From Aeromicrobium sp. (lineage in GTDB: Bacteria > Actinomycetota > Actinomycetes > Propionibacteriales > Nocardioidaceae): 35,050 bases of DNA. Made by a program: the position numbers and the translations under genes. The notes under the pieces were generated by a model that was not told the origin of the DNA, made no database searches, and was given only the letters and a program-made list of their open reading frames with translations. The stretch covers positions 1-35,050 of the forward strand of contig JAOPXL010000027.1 in assembly GCA_025965175.1 (NCBI GenBank). Direction: 5' to 3'. Shown piece after piece: positions 32,457 through 35,050 of this stretch (the stretch's first letter is position 1; each line of letters begins with the position of its first letter).

Positions 32457-33173
32457 GTGTCCGATCCCTTCATCTCGGCGGCCCAGCTCGAGGGCATCCC
32501 GTCGACGTACGCCGGCACCCGCGACGGCATCGACGCGATCCTGCGCGACCGTGGCCTGCGACGCAGCACGCCGGAGGACACCGCCCGGTCATTGCTGCTG
32601 GGTGCCGCGGCGACGGCGTCCCTCGAGGGCAGCACGTACGACGCCGAGACCCTTGCCGCCGGCGGCGGAGACGAGGTCGCGCGAGGTGCCGTGCGGCTGT
32701 CGACCGAGCTGCTCGGCCTGCTCCCGGTCTGGAGCCGCTCGCCCGTCCAGGCCCTGGCCCGCATCCACGCCCTCGCGGCCGCCGGGACGACCGACGACGC
32801 CGACCTGGGCCGCCCGGTCAACCCCGCGGGTGTCGAGCGGCTGACCGAGCTTGCCTGGATGCTCGGACAGCCCACCGAGGCCCCGGGTCTGGTCGTGGCC
32901 GCGCTGGTCAACGCCGAGATCACGGCCGCCGGGGCGTTCGCCAGCCACAACGGCATCGTGGGGCGCGCCGCCGAACGGCTCGTGATGGTAGCCAAGGGCG
33001 TCGACCCCGCGTCGGTGCTGGTGCCCGAGGCCGGCCACGCGGCCGAGCCCGACGGCTACCGCTCCGCCCTGGCGGCGTACTCCAGTGGCACGCCGACCGG
33101 CGTGCACCAGTGGCTGATGTACGCCTCGCAGGCCTTCACGCGGGCTGCCGAGGCCTCGCCGCTCGCGCGCTGA
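32457..33173 (+). CDS. Fic-fold protein with degenerate active site (often annotated 'oxidoreductase')
   Basis: A 238-residue protein. ATASLEGST (53-60) matches the Fic N-terminal helix pattern S-x-IEG. RIHALAAAG (102-110), VVAALVNAEITAAGAFASHNGIVGR (146-170) and YRSALAAYSSGTPTGVHQWLMYASQAFTRAAEA (from 201, split over two helices) follow the order of a Fic domain. Against the motif HPFxxGNGRxGR the sequence reads GAFASHNGIVGR (159-170): F, N, G, G and R are kept, the catalytic His is G159, and the second Gly and first Arg are H164 and I167. It is therefore probably unable to transfer AMP. GTG 32457 is leaderless. I see no nucleotide-binding motif supporting an oxidoreductase name. The assignment is by eye. 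Confidence 0.7.
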   Translation: MSDPFISAAQLEGIPSTYAGTRDGIDAILRDRGLRRSTPEDTARSLLLGAAATASLEGSTYDAETLAAGGGDEVARGAVRLSTELLGLLPVWSRSPVQALARIHALAAAGTTDDADLGRPVNPAGVERLTELAWMLGQPTEAPGLVVAALVNAEITAAGAFASHNGIVGRAAERLVMVAKGVDPASVLVPEAGHAAEPDGYRSALAAYSSGTPTGVHQWLMYASQAFTRAAEASPLAR

Positions 33174-33201
33174 AACGAGCCGACCCGGCCCCACACAAAG
33201 T

Positions 33202-33234
33202 GGCGGCGCCGAGTCTCGAGGGATCGGCGCCGCC
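33202..33234. terminator. GC-rich hairpin, probable terminator
   Basis: A perfect 11-bp stem (33202-33212 and 33224-33234, GGCGGCGCCGA) with an 11-base loop lies 28 bases past the Fic-fold stop. On the minus strand it is followed by ACTTTGTG, a weak T-rich tail; on the plus strand there is none. It can end transcription from the Fic gene and any minus-strand transcript from 33252-33332. Confidence 0.7.
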
Positions 33235-33251
33235 TGGCCAGCGATCCTCGG

Positions 33252-33332
33252 CTACCAAGCGTGCTGATGCAGAATCGTCGAGGCTCCGATGAATCCCTGA
33301 GTGGTCCGGAGTCCGTCGAGCGACTGTCCCAT
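33252..33332 (-). CDS. Possible 26-residue small protein
   Basis: In the 328-base gap before the lipoprotein gene the minus strand has ATG at 33332 and a 26-residue frame (MGQSLDGLRTTQGF then IGASTILHQHAW) ending at 33252, followed 18 bases later by the hairpin at 33202-33234. The sequence has an even mix of residues rather than the arginine-rich look of chance frames here. There is no ribosome binding site; a site AAGGAAG lies further upstream before another ATG at 33388 in a different frame. I regard it as a low-confidence candidate. Confidence 0.22.
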   Translation of the reverse strand: MGQSLDGLRTTQGFIGASTILHQHAW

Positions 33333-33426
33333 TGAGATGGGTGATCGCCGCGTGGGTACCGAGGTGCTTGCCGCTGTGGAGTTGTCATGTGGTCTGCTTC
33401 CTTGTGTACGCCTGTCGGTCGTCGCG

Positions 33427-33440
33427 CGGTAGACCTACCG
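33427..33440. promoter_or_regulatory. 14-base perfect palindrome upstream of the lipoprotein gene
   Basis: CGGTAG-AC-CTACCG is a perfect dyad about 50 bases upstream of the lipoprotein -10 box. It could be an operator. The remaining sequence of this gap (33335-33425) holds nothing else I recognise. Confidence 0.3.
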
Positions 33441-33469
33441 GCGCGTAACCTTGCGCGCCTCGTTTCACA

Positions 33470-33494
33470 AGCGCCGGTTGGCGCTGTCTAGGAT
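33470..33494 (+). promoter_or_regulatory. Leaderless promoter with inverted repeat in the spacer
   Basis: TAGGAT (33489-33494) is followed by seven bases and the ATG at 33502. Just before it AGCGCC-GGTT-GGCGCT (33470-33485) forms a perfect inverted repeat in the -35/-10 spacer, a place where a repressor would block polymerase. Confidence 0.45.
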
Positions 33495-33501
33495 CGGTGC
33501 C

Positions 33502-34377
33502 ATGCCCTGTCGCACCGCGAGCCTCGTCGCGCTCCTCGCTGCCGGTCTGCTGGTGCTCACCGGGTGCCGCAGCGAGCCCGGGATCCCGGCCGAGCCGGTG
33601 GCGACCGGCGCCTACGTCGCGCTCGGCGACTCATACGTCTCGGGACCGCTGATCGACACCCAGGACCCGACCAGCCCCGCGTGCCTGCGCTCGGAGGACC
33701 GCAACTACCCGAGCCTCGTGGCGAAGGCACTGGGGGAGTCGAGCTTCGTCGACGTCAGCTGTGGTGGTGAGACCACCGCGATGCTCAAGGACGGCCGGAC
33801 GTTCGACGACGGGACGGTGCTGGGTCCGCAGCTCGACGCCGTGACGTCACGGACGCGACTCGTGACCCTGGGCATCGGCGGCAACGACGGCGACGCGTCC
33901 GCCGGCCTGTTCAACTACTGCCTCATCCCGGCCTCGGCCGACGACAAGAGCTGCGACACGTTCATCTCCGACTACATGCCGAAGGTCTACAACCAGACCC
34001 GCGACGACGTCACGTCGATCGTCGAGCAGATCCGGAAGCGTGCCCCGCGGGCCGAGGTCGTCATGACGGGCTACCTGCGGATCGCGCCCGAGCAGGGTGA
34101 CTGCAAGGCGCTGCCGCTGTCGTCGATCCGGCGCCGGGCCACGCTGGCGTGGGAGGCGGGCATCAACGACACGCTGCGCGACGTCGCCAAGGAGACCAAG
34201 GTCCGGTTCGTCGACGTGCAGGGGATCTCCCGCGGTCACGACGCGTGCGCCGGGAAGGACGCCTGGGTCAACGGCGTCGAGAACTCGCCGGACGGGGACG
34301 GTGCGTTCCTGCACCCCACCGCGGCAGGCATGGAGCAGGTCGCGCGGCTCGTCGTGAAGGCCGTCCGCGCGGGCTGA
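33502..34377 (+). CDS. Secreted SGNH/GDSL hydrolase, lipoprotein
   Basis: A 291-residue protein with a lipoprotein signal peptide: hydrophobic helix 5-20 and lipobox VLTGC with C22. The hydrolase domain has ALGDSYVSG (nucleophile S44), the oxyanion glycine in CGGET, GIGGNDGD and the histidine H271 in GAFLHPTAAG. This is the Streptomyces-type secreted lipase/esterase group. Several paired cysteines (such as ACLRSE, SCGGET, YCLIP, KSCDT) fit disulfides outside the cell. It likely cleaves ester bonds of lipids or O-acylated cell-wall glycans at the outer face of the membrane. The ATG follows a leaderless promoter. Confidence 0.9.
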   Translation: MPCRTASLVALLAAGLLVLTGCRSEPGIPAEPVATGAYVALGDSYVSGPLIDTQDPTSPACLRSEDRNYPSLVAKALGESSFVDVSCGGETTAMLKDGRTFDDGTVLGPQLDAVTSRTRLVTLGIGGNDGDASAGLFNYCLIPASADDKSCDTFISDYMPKVYNQTRDDVTSIVEQIRKRAPRAEVVMTGYLRIAPEQGDCKALPLSSIRRRATLAWEAGINDTLRDVAKETKVRFVDVQGISRGHDACAGKDAWVNGVENSPDGDGAFLHPTAAGMEQVARLVVKAVRAG

Positions 34378-34382
34378 GTGGT

Positions 34383-35050
34383 TCAGGCGACGCGCTTGCG
34401 CCGGGTCACGACCGACAACGCGACGGCGCCGACCGCCCCCGCGACGACCGCCATCGCGGCCGCCTTGCCGACCTTGCTGTCCAGCCCGAGCCGGCGACGC
34501 AGGGCGACGGGACGGGCGAACACCAGCACGGGCCAGTCGTTGTCCTCGGCGAGCCGGCGGAGCGCCTTGTCGGGGTTGACCGCGAACGGGTGGCCGACCG
34601 CCTCGAGCATCGGCACGTCGGTCTCGGAGTCGGAGTAGGCGAACGACGCCGCGAGGTCGTAGCCGCGCTCGTCGGCGAGGTCGCGCATCGCCTCGGCCTT
34701 GTGGGGTCCGTACGCGTAGAACTCGACGTCACCGGTGTAGCGACCCTCCGAGGCCACCAGCGTCGTCGCGATGACGTGGTCGACGCCCAGCATCGCCCCG
34801 ATCGGCTCGACGACCTCCGAGCCCGACGCCGACACGATCACGACGTCGCGACCGGCGGCCTGGTGCATCTCGATCAGGTCGACGGCCTCCTCGAACACGA
34901 TCGGGTCGATGATCGAGTGCAGCGTCTCGGCGACCGACTGCCGCACGACCTCGACGTCCCAGCCCGTGACCATCTGGGTCAGGTAGGCCCGCATCTTCTC
35001 GAGCTGGTCGTGGTCGGCGCCGCTGATCGAGAACATGAAGTTGGCGTAGG
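34383..35050 (-). CDS. HAD-IB family hydrolase, partial (N-terminus beyond window)
   Basis: The visible 222 residues are the C-terminal part of a HAD-superfamily phosphatase of the SerB-related IB subclass. Motif II is VSASGSE, the lysine motif is in GPHKAEAM, and motif IV is YSDSETDVPMLEAVGHP. The N-terminal DxDxT nucleophile motif lies beyond the window edge at 35050. A C-terminal hydrophobic stretch (KVGKAAAMAVVAGAVGAVAL) before RRKRVA could anchor it to the membrane. Such proteins remove phosphate from small molecules; the substrate in Actinobacteria is not settled. It converges on the lipoprotein gene with a five-base gap. Confidence 0.88.
   Translation of the reverse strand, partial: YANFMFSISGADHDQLEKMRAYLTQMVTGWDVEVVRQSVAETLHSIIDPIVFEEAVDLIEMHQAAGRDVVIVSASGSEVVEPIGAMLGVDHVIATTLVASEGRYTGDVEFYAYGPHKAEAMRDLADERGYDLAASFAYSDSETDVPMLEAVGHPFAVNPDKALRRLAEDNDWPVLVFARPVALRRRLGLDSKVGKAAAMAVVAGAVGAVALSVVTRRKRVA

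Noticed and set aside
33056-33388. 110-residue minus-strand frame behind an AAGGAAG site
   Set aside because: It is strongly Arg/Ser-rich, runs through the terminator hairpin and into the antisense of the Fic-fold gene, and resembles no family I know.

Overview
The window is GC-rich actinobacterial DNA, most likely from the Nocardioidaceae (Nocardioides or Aeromicrobium type). The evidence is strong codon bias for G/C at third positions, frequent GTG/TTG starts, many stop-start overlaps, GuaB1 instead of a classical GMP reductase, a BioYMN transporter with a BioQ-type regulator, and a recurring TANNNT box 6-7 nt upstream of start codons, which is the mark of leaderless transcription. No rRNA, tRNA, insertion sequence or CRISPR array was seen.

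Layout. Positions 1-4324 (minus) hold a sensory/transport operon: a LytS-type histidine kinase, a LytTR response regulator, a small membrane protein, an acetate/monocarboxylate-type sodium:solute symporter and, behind its own CRP-like site, a DUF485 partner cut by the window edge. Positions 4464-7049 are a biotin uptake module: bioY-bioM-bioN, divergent from a TetR-family BioQ-like gene over two tandem TGAAC-N3-GTTCA operators. A small zinc-ribbon gene follows.

Positions about 7276-32407 form a cell-surface glycan island interrupted only by guaB1. It encodes a Wzx-type flippase, a Wzy/ligase-type polymerase, a Wzz/tyrosine-kinase fusion with a Tyr-Gly tail, an initiating phosphoglycosyltransferase, five other glycosyltransferases (one GT61), GDP-mannose-4,6-dehydratase-like and GDP-mannose-3,5-epimerase-like enzymes, two further SDR enzymes, seven methyltransferases (two FkbM type), a hexapeptide-repeat acyltransferase and an SGNH-fold protein. 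Within it, a tightly coupled series (FkbM, acyltransferase, methyltransferase, free-standing acyl carrier protein, adenylating enzyme, FabG-like reductase; 13813-18409) looks able to make and tailor an acyl decoration while bound to a carrier. This cassette is the best candidate for an undescribed system here.

Positions 32457-35050 leave the island: a Fic-fold protein whose catalytic motif is degenerate, a secreted SGNH lipoprotein and a HAD-IB hydrolase running off the window. Intergenic spaces carry conspicuous long palindromes (3127-3189, 4389-4448, 21608-21706, 33202-33234).

All functional calls rest on motifs read by eye and on known families. Substrates of the transporters, transferases and methyltransferases are not determined by the sequence alone.
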